This document shows, in pieces, positions 40,170 to 53,240 of a DNA stretch of 59,781 nucleotides. Source of the DNA: Sphaerosporella brunnea (lineage: Eukaryota; Ascomycota; Pezizomycetes; Pezizales; Pyronemataceae); assembly GCA_008704415.1 (NCBI GenBank), contig VXIS01000276.1:5001-64781 (forward strand), written 5' to 3'. The notes below the pieces were generated by a model that saw only the letters and a program-made list of their open reading frames with translations, did not search any database and had not been told where the DNA came from. Positions within the stretch are counted from its first letter, which is position 1, and every line of letters starts with the position of its first letter. Both the position numbers and the translations under genes were made by a program.

Positions 40170-43100
40170 TCTGAATTGAGATTAACCTTTAGGGATCTAA
40201 ACGTCATTGGATAAGTACCTACGAGACGGGCACGGAGCGTTGTTCTCATAAGCGAAGAGTACGAAAGTGTTGAGCTAAGTAGTTAGTTTGTTGGCGTCTG
40301 CCTTGGTCTGAACAAGGGAACGAGCCAATAGTTGGGCATGTTTGTGATGATTTGGTTCATCAATTTACACAAGCTGGCAGCCGTGGGCTAGCGCGAGCAA
40401 GGGAAGTCTGCTGTAGAATCAATACGCCGTTAAACGGCGTGATTTCTCTATTGAGGGCAAAGAATACTCTCAGTGCACGTTGTTGCAGATTGTAAACTGA
40501 GTGATAATCGGTGAGTTCGCAAACCACCCTACCCTCGGCTCGATCTCGAGTCTCGAGCCCCTCCTCTCTCCTATTTCATCCACAGTTTTTCATCTCGGCA
40601 ATTTCACAGCAATAGTTGCTTACTCCCGATGCCGATCGGAAAGACATGACTCGACTACCGTATTTGCTTATGTGATATCGTTTCACTTCATTACAAAGAG
40701 CAGCGTGCATTTGCAATTGCCGGGACCAATGTCCCTGCAGCTCAGGACAAGGGAGAATTCGCGGTTTTCAAAAAGAGACCGGGCCGGGTAAGTTCAATTC
40801 CCCAGCTCGCGCTCGCTCATGGCTGACAAATTATTTGCAGAGATTATCTATAATTATGTGTTGAAAATATTCCACCAGAACGGTTACACACTCGCAGGCT
40901 TGACCGTCTCAGGACGACATCAACTAGCTTACGACCTGTTCAAGAAGGCAGGTGACTTTTGCTGCGTCCAGAGCCCTTGCAATGCACCAGTTTGGAACAG
41001 CTGCTACTGACATCTGTCGAGGTTAAGGTTCTTGTCAGAGCGCTTCCAGACCGCTAAGTGGTTTCAGATGGTCTTCAAGAAGTGCCAGGCTTTGTTCGAA
41101 AGCTAGGTAATAGTTACGCTCGGTACCTCCTTCACCGATGTCAATGTCTACTGTGTGGTCACCAGGGCGTATTAGTACGCCAACGTCTGTCACTGCCACT
41201 GTCACTTATAATGGGAGGTATTTCTTGACACCTAAGGTGCTTCTTTCTCAAGGGTTTTTTGGGGGAGTAAAAGCTATCTGTGGTTGCCATTTATCGGGTT
41301 CTTTCTTCTGTTGTTTGTTTTCGGATACAAGTTGCTTCTTGCAACTTACAGTTCCTAGACAAAATTCTTGGTGATTCTGTGAAACCGCGCCAAAAGTGGG
41401 CGAAAATGCGCGCTTTCTGCTCAACACCAGAACACCGGTTCTTGCTTGTTGACCTCAAGACTCTCGTATCTAACACTTCATATGTAAAAGATCTTGCAAA
41501 GAATGTTTCAATATTTTCAGACACCCATAAGTGCTTCAAATATCGCCACCAAATTAGAGGTTAATATCCTCACGACAGGGATGCTGCATTTTAGCGGGGT
41601 TGCACAGTTTTCATGTCCCCAAGAAAACTGCAGTCCACCAAATTGAGTCTATCTCAACAGGTTCAGCTTTAAAAAACTGCCAGCTTGGTAGGTGTATTAT
41701 TGCTATAAAAGCCGTTTTTAAAAAGTTTTGAACATGACATTTGCTTGATATTGAGCTACAGGAATTATGGAGCCGTTTTAAGCGAGCCAGCGTACAACAA
41801 CAACAAACAGTTGACGAAAGGGCTTGATACTGGCTACAAAAATAGTCCACATCGTAGCGAATGAGCTGGATTTTTTTTTGTGGCTCTCAATCAGGAGACG
41901 CTGTCGCGTTTGTGCAAATTGTGGTTTCCGCAGTGCAATCACCAAGACTTTTGTCTAGGAACTGTACCTCGACGACGAGGAAGAATTCTCACTATGCTTG
42001 GAGGAAACATCCTGCATTCCGACATCTACATCAAGACCCTGCGCTAAGAAAATGATATCACGGTCTGGTTACTCGTAAGTTCACTTCACTTGGCCCCAAA
42101 AAAAACAAAAGCCCGCTGATTCTTGAGACTGTTGCACGCAGACGACGATTCACCGAAAGCCGTTTCCCAGAGGTTCTCAGCGCAGGCATAAAGCCGCCGA
42201 CGAAGAATGTTCGTGGGACCGGCCGCGGTGAGCCTCAAGGAAGGGATTTATAAACTATCATGGGAAAAACCTAATCGGCGTCTCTTGCAAAGCACGCAGC
42301 TCCAAAAGGCGGCATCGTGAACTGTTATTTCTCCATGATAGGTAAAAGATACATTGATTGTTCGTAGAGTACAGTACACACAAGCCGGTGAGAACAAACG
42401 TACAAACAGAAAAACAGATAACCACCGAGGCTGGTGAAGAATCAGCTTCACAAGCTTCCTTCCCACCCCCAATACAACACCTTCACGCCGTCTGAAAACC
42501 CACCCGTAGACACAGACAAACAAGCAAGTAAGTACCAAGAAAAGAAAAAGCAAAGCAAATCGCGAGAATACATATCTCAGTACACCACCGAGCCAACCGC
42601 ACAAGCAACCAATTCGCCAAACCCGGCATCAAAAAGAAAGAGGAAGGAGGATATCAATATGCGTAAAAATGGCACCCGGAAAAAAAAAAAGAAAAAAAAG
42701 AAGCGGAAAAGGCACACAGACAAAGTTCACCTCCCCTCGTCCCGCCTAATTCCCTTCAAAAACACCCCCTAGTTCTCCCCGAGTCTTCCTACCCCTCCTC
42801 TCGAGCAGCACCTCAAGCCCAATCCCAAATGCCCACCCCTCCTCCGCCAAAAAGTCGCCAGTATATCGACTAGTCTTGAGCGTGGGTGGTAGTGCTTCCC
42901 TCGGCGTCAACGTGGTACTTCTCGAGTGATGTCTTATAGCAGGAGAGCCCGGGGAAGCGGGTGAAGAGGAGAGGGAGGCCGTGGCGTGGGTTTCGCGAAT
43001 GCTGCTGACGGGGCTGGCGGAGTTGTTGCTGGCGGAGGTTTGTAGCGGGGAGAGTGTGGGCTGTTGAGAAACTGGTGGTTAGCAGGAGTGAGATCCAGTG

Positions 43101-44128
43101 AGAAGGGAAGGATGACTTTGATTCGAGTTGATGTGCTGCCCACGCGGTGCTGCGACTCTTCACGGCGGTTGACGAGATGCTGGTTTTCTAAATCGGTGGT
43201 CATTGTGGCGCCAGCAGGAGCAGTAACTGTCGTGACGATGACTCTGATAGTGGTGATGATAGTGGTTCAGGACTTCAAATTGTTTCTCTTGGTAGCAGCA
43301 GCCACAGCAGCAGTATCGTTGTTTCTCTCGCACTGTGGAGGCTGGAGCATTCAGTCAGCAGCAGATGACAGTGTTCCGAAGGTCAGCAAAAGCAAAACAG
43401 GTGCCGTGATGTTATGCGGTCACAAAATAGAGTACCACCATATATACACACAAACCGGTATTTGCAGGGGTTTTTTTTTTTCAGCTGCACATGTTTTTGA
43501 ATTCTCAATTCCCACAGCCAATCGTCATCAGCTTCAAAATGCAGCTTTCCGTCCCACATGCCACAACAACCACAGCGCATGAAAATAAGTATGAATGAAA
43601 AAAAACCGACGTTTCCAATTGCAGTGGGAAGATGATGTCAGGTGAGACTCTGTTTTTCTCCTCGCTTCACTGTACTCTAACCCTAGCTTTTGGACCTTAC
43701 TTTGTGGAAAAATAGGAAGCTATGCTTGTAACTTTGAGATTGAGAGTCGCATACAAAAGGACTGGCGTGTTCAACATCAGTGTGCGGGTGAGAGGGTAGT
43801 GTGGACGAGGCCGGTTCATAGGCCTGCAAAATCTCAGGAACAGGCGTTCATCATGTCCAGTTGAGGTTTAAAAATCCGCGTCAAAACTTCATTTGGGAGA
43901 TGATAGTCAAATGACAGCATATTCCAGGCACGACCAAGTTGAATTAGCAGACCCGAAATCCCAGAATCTCACAACAAATACTCCTTCCTCATAAGCCCCC
44001 CTTCACAAGAATACCTCCTAGATGTGTCCCATGTTGAGATAGTACACAGCCAAGGCCCAGAAACAAGCACGAACGAAAAACAAAAACCAAAAGACGGAGA
44101 AGAAATCGACATCATTTCAAGCATGACT
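40170..44128. other. Gene-poor, partly degenerate region
   Basis: I found no gene I can support. Fragments with intron-like borders occur near 40791 (GTAAGTTCA after GGGCCGG; acceptor TTTGCAG at 40839) and near 42074 (GTAAGTTCACTTC). A frame at 41280-41564 (LDLKTLVSNTSYVKDLAKNV-like) matches nothing I know. A-rich runs lie at 42677-42700. The segment from 42780 to 43620 has low-complexity frames on both strands. Confidence 0.3.
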
Positions 44129-44208
44129 CATTTCCAACAGGACCCATTCCTAACAGGACTCATTTCCAACAGGACTCATTTCCAACAGGACCCATTCCTA
44201 ACAGGACT
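44129..44208. repeat. Five tandem copies of a 16-mer
   Basis: The unit is CATTYCYAACAGGACY, with two alternating variants (TTTCCAAC and TTCCTAAC), 70 bp beyond the 3' end of the Argonaute gene. Confidence 0.9.
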
Positions 44209-44280
44209 CATTCCCAAGAACAAGAAGAAAGCACAAAATGAAAACCGCAAGAAAGAGACGCACGAGAAATAACCTACAAC

Positions 44281-47200
44281 CTAGAGATAGAACATGGTCT
44301 CCTGAAGCTTGACATTAACTCCATTTCCCCATATCTCCCTTGCCCTCCTGTCATTTGCCGCTATGATCTGGGCTTCGGACTGTCCAGAGACTGAGCTGGC
44401 TGAATCATCCCCGGCCGCGAGAAGACCGTGAATATAACATCGACCTCGCTCGCAAACAAGATCGGCGTAGTATGCCGGCGGGCAGATGCTGACACTCTTA
44501 GTAGCGCGACCAAAGAGGTAGCAAAGGTTGTGGGTGAGGGTTTGCAATCCATCCGCAGAAAACTTGTTCTGATCATGAATCACATAGTAGTGTGCCGGGC
44601 GGGCAGTACCCTTGATACCCGCATGAGCCTGCAAGTAGAAATCGAAGTCGTAGATCGCCGTGACTCCTCGATCAACGACTGTTCCCGGCTGAGGGTTACC
44701 GGTGCGACCATCAGCGGCGGAATCATCAGTGGGGTAAAACCGTGTATGATGGCGCTTTCCGACGATTATAATAGTAATCTTCGGATCAAACCGGAGCTCG
44801 GTGCACGCTGCTCGTATCTGGGGAAGCTCCTTTTCCAAAACTTGGTGGAACTGACCCTCGGAAACACCATCACGGTAAACGATGATCTTTTGAGGGTAAC
44901 GACCGCCGTTCTTCCTGTTCCATAATTTAAGGCGTTCCATCATCATTTCCTTCATTTCGTCGATCATCTAAACAACTGTTAGTAACAGTCGCCAAACTGA
45001 GAGAAACAACAAACCTCTTGCTTCGTCTTTTGGAGACGCAAGGAAGCGGGGTACTGAGAAAATACTGCATCATAACTTGCAACAACTCCAGCGATGGAGG
45101 GCGTTCCTTTCAAACTGCCGGGCGAAGGATGGGTAACGTCGCATCCAACCTGCCAAGTCAGTGGAAATAATTCAACGCACAGCGAAGACTTACAATCATT
45201 GTAGTTCCGCCCTTCAGATCACCTAGTTGGGCAGGCTGAAGAATGTGGTTTGTACCACCCATCTTGATGTTGAACTTGAGCGCGACATTGGCTAGATACT
45301 GGGGCTGACCACGCTCTTTGGACACCTTTATCCACTGGGAGCATACAGTGCCGATTCCAGCCTTGGAGTCTCCACAATACTTGACAGCGGCGTAAACAGC
45401 CTTGTCTTGGGATGGCAAGAAGACATAGACAATCTGGATGTTGTTATCCATGCACTTTTTGAATGCGGGCTTCATCGCGTTCTCCAGTTCCTTCATGGTT
45501 CGCTCTCGAGGAAGCCTAACGACCAATGGGAGTGAGCCATCCTTGAACTTCAGGGTGGGCGGCTGAACGTTCATGCCATATTCCCTGCACGTCTTCTGGA
45601 ACATTTGCACAACGTTGATGACCTCATTGACGTTCATGGGCCTGTTTTCCTCTATGATCATGTAGGTCCATGAGTTCATTGTTGCACCACGCTGAAACTT
45701 CTTGCGCATCAGGTTCCAAGATGCATCGGTAGGGGTCAGGGGACCGTTTCCATAAGAAATCGGCGGTGCTTGGAGGATGCGAGCCGACACTACCATCATG
45801 TCGGTCGAAACGGCCATCTTGAACGGGTCCTTCAAGAAAATTAGTATAATTGCAGTTTTTTTTTTTTTTTTTGTGGGGGGGGGGGGGGGCAAAATCATAC
45901 CATATGGGCATTTTGGCCCTTTAAGCCCAGGCGAGGCAAGCCGACATTTTCAATAGCTTCCGCGTTCTCCTTGGGTTGCTTGCAAGCAAACAAAATCATC
46001 CTACCCGTTTGCTCATCCGGAAGCTTGCCAGTATAGTATTGCCCTGGGACAATTTTGGCGACCTCCGGTGGAATCCACACCGGCTGTGCAGCGCCTACGT
46101 TGATGGCAGGCAGATTAGGGTGCTGCAGCCGGATGCCATGCTCTAAGAGAAATTAGGAATTGATAGAACAATATATGATTGATCAACATACTCTCTCTGA
46201 AATAGGTCTCCACATTCGTTTTCTTTTTGGTTCCACGCACAGGGTCATCCTCGTCGAACCAGATTTCGGCGGGGGTGAGTTGTGATAGCCCATTAATCGA
46301 GCGCTGTCTGGGGAAAGTCTTCCCAGTTTTCTTGTCCTTGAGATAGTTGAATTCTACTCGAATGTGGCGGAAGTGAGTCTTCAACCTCTTGATGGCGTTG
46401 AAATGAAACGGCGGATTTCCAACCAGCTTGAGTATGCTGGCGCTCACTAGAATCGGCCTGCAAGCGGTCAGCATGAAACCCCCTCCCTCCGAGTTCAAGA
46501 TATATCGTACTCATAGAAAGCCGTTGTGCAAACATTGAGATTACACAAGACATTTCCAACTGATGGGCGGATACTGGTGTAAAAACCCTTCAGAGCGATC
46601 AGACCAGCACCCAGGTCGAAGCGCAACTGGTTGTCGTCGCTAAGCACGAAGAACTTGTTCCGTCCCACGGGCACCATGCTGATGGACTTAGATGGGAATT
46701 TGGCCAGAATAATGTTCATAGCCTGAATGGCTTGCGCTGGACTATAGTTGGGGTTTTTGCCCGCGACATAGTCTTCGAAGTCCGAGGGTTGGATCAAAGT
46801 GGTCCGAGAGATGATGAACTTATACAAGTTCTTCCCCTCAGCAGGCGGCGGAGAATCGTCGGTGTCGGTGTATACCACCGTAACTTCAACCCTATCTGCT
46901 TTCTCTCCATCCCTCGTAGGCGGGGCCTGGGGGTTCAAGCACTTGGTCGAGACTATGATCTTGCCATAGTCGGTTGCCGTGTGTTTGGAGATGGAAGCAA
47001 AGGCTTCGTGGTTTTCTAAAATGTCGTAGAGACGCCTTCGCTTCCTCTTGTTTTTCACTTCGGGATCAACCTTGACGTCGTACATAAAAACGGCGTCTTT
47101 AGGCAAATCCACAGGGAAGAAATTCGCTCTGACCCACGTCTGTCTGCCGACAGTTCCGTACCCCGGGCGGCGGGGCATTGTTGGTTCACCGGCTGCGGTG

Positions 47201-47740
47201 ACCGCAGACAGCTGCATGCTCGACATAGCCTTCACTATGTCATCTTCCACTTTCTTCTGCTGATTCTGGGCGTTGGTGTTGAAAGCGACGCCCCTGAGAT
47301 AGACAAACCGACAAGTCAGTTGAGCTCCGACACAAATTGAGGGAAGCGAGCTCACGAATAAGGTCATACCTCTTGTAGATTCCGGTGTCAGGGGGAGCGC
47401 CGCCACCCCTTCCACCGCCTCCCGAGTAGCCACCGCGACCGCCGCCGCGATCGCCACGGAACCCAGAGAAACTTCCACCACGGGATCCATCGTAACCGCC
47501 CCTGCCGCCGCCGCCGCCACCGCCTCCTCCCTGGTAGCCACCGCCTCCTCCCTGGTAGCCACCGCCTCCTCCCTGGTAGCCACCGCCTCCTCCTTGGTAG
47601 CCACCGCCTCCTCCTTGGTAGCCACCGCCTCCTCCTTGGTAGCCACCACGGCCTCCTCCGCCACGGCCTCCACCGCGGTCACCGCGTCCGCGATCACCGC
47701 CTCCGCCCCCGCGTCCACGCCCACCACCACGGGAGCTCAT
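44281..47740 (-). CDS. Argonaute (small-RNA-guided silencing protein)
   Basis: Binds small RNAs and directs post-transcriptional silencing; the fungal counterpart is the quelling protein QDE-2. Seven exons (47370-47740, 46511-47293, 46192-46457, 45901-46142, 45194-45829, 45015-45149, 44281-44967) give 1039 residues in continuous phase. Residues 1-120 are a Gly/Arg-rich region with six 7-residue repeats (YQGGGGG) and RGG motifs. The N domain, PAZ (around FHFNAIKRLKTHFRHIRVEF to GQYYTGKLPDEQT) and PIWI (VSARILQAPPISYGNG onwards) follow. Catalytic residues appear intact: Asp in VGCDVTHP, Glu in LQKTKQE, Asp in YRDGVSEGQF. The fourth position is Asp in PAYYADLV where human AGO2 has His, giving a DEDD set. 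Intron 4 contains poly-C and poly-A tracts on the coding strand. Probably slicer-competent. Confidence 0.95.
47517..47642 (-). repeat. Six 21-bp tandem repeats coding YQGGGGG in Argonaute
   Basis: Six units of 21 bp, differing only by a C/T, inside exon 1 of the Argonaute gene. The unit length is a multiple of three, so copy-number changes keep the frame. Copies may vary between strains. Confidence 0.92.
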
Positions 47741-49662
47741 ACTTATTTCGAAGCGAGGTTAGATGAAGAGAGAAATGAGAGAGGTATCAGTTGAGGATAT
47801 GAGATGTGTCTGTTGTCTTTTTGTTTAATCAAGGTGACGACAAAAGGCAGTGTAGAGAGGGCGAAACTGGGGATTTATGTAGGGGCTGGGTGGTGGGTGG
47901 GGAGGGCTTTATAGCTTTGCTTGGCGTGCGTATGCAAGGCGATATGCTACAGTATACTTACTCTGTCAACGTGCGGAGAGAGAGACAGTGTGATGCGGTG
48001 GCACCATTGGTGGTGGTGCCACCGCTGCTGCCTGGTTCTCAAGCTGAACGCGTAACTCTATAGAGTAGGTAAGTTGCTATTCCCACTTCCTACTCGATTG
48101 ACTCACTGCCTTCACCAGATAGGGTGTTCGTCCGACAAAGCCAACTCGATGCCATCCCAACATCCCAGAAAGTGTGGTTTCACAACTGCACATTTCAATT
48201 CCCTCAGCAATGCAAGTACTGATGCGAGCTGGCCATGATATCGAGAGATCTACATACATAGAGTGCGGAGTTCGAAGCGAACCCCACGTTTCGGCAGGCT
48301 TCTGCGCCGGCAACTCTGTTTGCCAAGCGCTCATAGTCCGAAGAACGCCAGATGAGATAGATTCCAGACGAACATAACAGCCCCTTGCGCTACGTGGCTT
48401 TCAAAACGTTGTGACAGCTCCTGACAGCTGAACAAACGAAGAGAAGCTGCACTTTTATGGCCGACAGGTACTTACTCAAGTACATGTATGTACTTAGCAG
48501 GCATCGTCCTCCCACACTCAATTCGAGATGCAAGATGTGACGAGTCATTACCAACAGGAATGTGGGTCGGGTGCATGCACACGGTGACTGAACTCAAGCC
48601 GCTCTAAGCGCTTCGACTTGCTAAACAGTGGACCGGCCTACATACTCCAAACTGACCACAAACACTGCGCTACCCTAACCCCAGATCCCATCCGAGGACG
48701 AGTTTTGGTGGTGTTGTCGCATATGCAGCAATAGATAGCGGCGGCGGCGGCAGAGGGCAGGTGATCCTGTGCAGGCACAACATTTGCCTCAAACTGCGGA
48801 TGGCAGAGATTTACGTCCTTCAATTCTCGAATGAATCACCCTTGGAAGTCTGCAAGCCTGGCTGCATTATAGAAACCCGAGCTCTTTGTGGATGTGTCAA
48901 TGTCACCCCACATAGAATGTCCGTGCTCAGATTTTTGAGGGTTGCCCGACGCTGCTTCCATGACTTTGTTTTAATCATATTGTATTCGACCGCTTGCGGC
49001 CATGACATATGTAGCAAAGAAGAGCCTATGCTCCACCTTAGGTCAAAGCCTACTGTTGGTGCCTGCAGCCCTTCTAAAGGAAAGCGAACCAAGGAAATCG
49101 CATCAGGTAAAAGAGTCGTGCTTGAATGCCTCAAGCCGCCTGTAAAATTTACAGGGCAGCGAGCAAATGATGGGAAATGGCTGAGTGATATTTAGTGATC
49201 TGGCGGGTGAGAATCGGTGACTTTGTGGCGCTACCGCGATTAGAAGCCTGAATATCGATTCTTGAATACGAGACTTGTTACAGCACCCTCTCAGGCTTTT
49301 ATGCTTTTATTTTGGCAACGGTGATTTTGCAGCTTCCCTTACTGTTAGTGGGTCACGTGGTATTCTTGGCATTACCCCTCCACACAAATCCCGCAACAAA
49401 AAAATCCACTCTGAGGTCTCGTCTTTGCTTTCCTGTCAACCTCCAACCACCATTCAAACCCTCCGCCGCTCTCGAGTCTCTTCGTTGCTCAAAAGTCGCA
49501 TCCCTACGAGCCTTCTACGGTCAGTTTTGCAACTTCCGATCCCTTTGGCCTTTTCAATGGGCTTTTTGCGCTGGTGTGGCGCATGGCGGGGTAAGAGCGC
49601 GGCATCTGGAGTTTAAACTGACGGCTGGCATAATTTGCAGACCCTTCACCACAACCCGAAAA
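47741..49662. other. Divergent intergenic region between Argonaute and spermidine synthase
   Basis: Should contain both promoters. A perfect hairpin lies at 47995-48025 (listed separately). No gene is recognised. A 144-codon frame at 48761-49195 is rich in Cys and Arg without family motifs. Confidence 0.5.
47995..48025. promoter_or_regulatory. Perfect 12-bp inverted repeat upstream of Argonaute
   Basis: GCGGTGGCACCA and its exact complement TGGTGCCACCGC are separated by 7 nt (TTGGTGG), 255 bp before the Argonaute start codon. It could act as a palindromic transcription-factor site or form a stem in a long 5' leader. No known factor is assigned. Confidence 0.5.
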
Positions 49663-51178
<1,516 letters not shown>

Positions 51179-51779
51179 AGGGTTTGTTGGCGTCCGAGGA
51201 CTATGGATAGCGTGCTATTAGATAAAAGTTTGAATGGTATTTTTTTTTTTGGCGGGCGGGGGGGGGGCAGCTTCTTTTTGTGATTTGGAATGGATCTGGC
51301 GATTGCGGCGTGATTTTACGTGATTATTTTTTTCAAATTGCCTCTTTTTTACTTGATTTACTGCACAATGAAAGGACTTTTGAATCATGATCTCTATATA
51401 TGGCTGATTGATGTCTGACTTGCTTGGAACAGCTCCACTGAGTGTCTTCCTATCTACGTGTATGTACCTAGATGTATCTGGGCCGTCTGTGCAAGATTCT
51501 AAAGGCTGTAAAAAACGCAAAGAACAAAACTAGAGCGTCGAACCTGCAACCTTGAGATTAAGAGTTCTCACGCTCTACCGCGAGGCGATTGCGCAGCCAT
51601 ATAGGAGGGTTAGGGCACTTTCTTGCTTCATGGGATGGCTGATTGGGGATTGAACTATTCTATCATCAAGCAGTAAAAAATGTACATGGCAGGCACTGCA
51701 CCATATCCCACAAAAAGCAGAGACGCCAGGTCTCATCTAAAGCAATACCCCGCCCCCTTCCCCACCCTTCTCCGCCCCG
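51179..51779. other. Convergent 3' region between spermidine synthase and the transporter
   Basis: Contains poly-T and poly-G runs at 51240-51267 and a degenerate tRNA-Lys copy (51533-51600). No protein gene. Confidence 0.55.
51533..51600 (-). pseudogene. tRNA-Lys-like pseudogene
   Basis: Read on the minus strand, it matches the tRNA-Lys(CTT) gene at 35406 from the D arm (GGTAGAGCGTGAGA) through the anticodon loop (CTCTTAA) to the T loop (GGTTCGA). One extra base sits in the anticodon stem, the D-arm 5' side is rearranged, and the 3' acceptor half is missing. Not expected to function. Confidence 0.7.
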
Positions 51780-53240
51780 CTACACATCCTCTTCCTCACT
51801 CCACACCTCATCATCATCGTCCTCCTTCTTTCTGTCCGACACGCCCCAGTCCTCACTCATCTCCCTGTACGTACTCCACGCCAGCAAAAAGAATGCTACA
51901 CAAATGACGACGCCACCCATGACTGCAGCCGGGGTCAACGGTTTCTCAGTAAGTATCCAGTCCGTGATCGCCACCAAAAAGATGGTGAGTAGTGCTGCGA
52001 CACTGGATAGGACGGGGCTGGTGAGCGAGATGAGGACTAGGAAGGAGCCGGAAAAGACCGCGTTGGAGAGGACCGAGATGCACATGAGCCAGGCTGCTTG
52101 GCCGTGCGGCAGCTCGAAGGGTTCGAGACCGATGAGGTGGAGGAGGGGGATGGGGATCCAGAGGAGGAGCTAAAGTCTACATGTCAGAGGGTGCCAGGGG
52201 AGGGGAGGGGAGGAGGGGTAGCTTACGAGGGTAGTAGCTCCCAGTCCCGTTCCCACTGCGTTCGCAAAGACAATGCTTCTACCCGCGTTGATGCCCTCTG
52301 GCGGGCACGCAGCTTTTTTGTACAACACCTCGTAGAATCCATACATGACGCTCCCCACACCAATGATAAGATTCCCCAGTGTTCTATTCGCGGCCTCCTC
52401 CTGCTGCTCTTCGCCGCTGGGAGAACCCTGGTCTCCATACGCCACGATCAACACGCCCACGCATGCCACCACCACCGAGAATATCTTGTCCCCGCGGATG
52501 CGCTCGTGCAGCATGAAGATGCTGAAGACGTACGCAAAGAATGCGGAGCAGTTGTAGATTGCGGTGAGGTCCGAGGGCGTCGTCATGTTCACTGCTACGT
52601 ACCAGGTACTCCCTGCAACGGTGAGTGCGCAGGTGATACCCACAATCCGCCGCAGCATGAAGACGTCTGGCGACAGCCTGCTCTGGGCGGGGGAGAGGTG
52701 CGGGGTTCCTGCCATTATCATCCGCGCGGTCGTGCGCACGCTGGAGATATGTGCCTTCAGGAACGCAGACCAGGGAATGTGTGGTTTTCTAGCTTTGAGC
52801 ACGAGCAGCTGGAACGGCCAGAGCACAGTCCACGAGCCGTGTGTAAGGTATCTCCGCCACCATGTCAGTTACCACCAGCAGCAGGGAGAAACCAGGGAAA
52901 CACACAGCATCAAGTACGGCTTTTTCCACCCCAAAGTGCTCTGGATGTACACCGCAGTCTCGGTCTGCACGACGAAGCTGACCAGCGAAAGCAGCAGGAA
53001 CACCGCCGCGAGAACATATTTACGTTTTGTTGCGGCTTCCTTTGCAGCAGACGGTGACCGGCTGCGCAGCGAGCGCCGCTGTCTGTCAAAGGCAAGGGTT
53101 CTCCCGCGCTCGACGTCCGCGAGCAGCGGTGATGATGGCCGCGCGGCTGATGCCATTGCTTCGGGGTCCGGAGAGGGCAGACGGACGAAGGGTGTGCGTG
53201 GGGACGAGGAACGTAGCTGGCGCTGGTGCTGCTGGCTCAT
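51780..53240 (-). CDS. EamA/drug-metabolite-type membrane transporter (SLC35F-like)
   Basis: Three exons (52906-53240, 52227-52851, 51780-52169) give 449 residues in phase. The N-terminal 65 residues are soluble and Ser/Pro/Arg-rich. Membrane segments follow: KYVLAAVFLLLSLVSFVV, GSWTVLWPFQLLVL, RIVGITCALTVAGSTWYVAV, FAYVFSIFMLHERI, FSVVVACVGVLIVAYGD, LGNLIIGVGSVMYGFYEVLY, LLLWIPIPLLHLIG, VLSNAVFSGSFLVLISL, SVAALLTIFLVAITDWIL and AAVMGGVVICVAFFLLAW, about ten in all as in the EamA family. The motif TTPSDLTAIYNCSAFFAYVF resembles yeast Thi74/YML018C. The acidic tail (EDDDDEVWSEEED) faces the cytosol. Substrate unknown. The first intron uses GTGTGT as donor, chosen because it restores YLMLYLTHGSWTV. 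Confidence 0.88.

Noticed and set aside
46495..47730. 411-codon minus-strand frame with Ala/Val/Glu repeats at its start
   Set aside because: Its first 130 codons are a shifted reading of the YQGGGGG repeats of Argonaute exon 1; the rest is the true frame of exon 2. Splicing from exon 1 at 47370 to 47293 gives the conserved protein.
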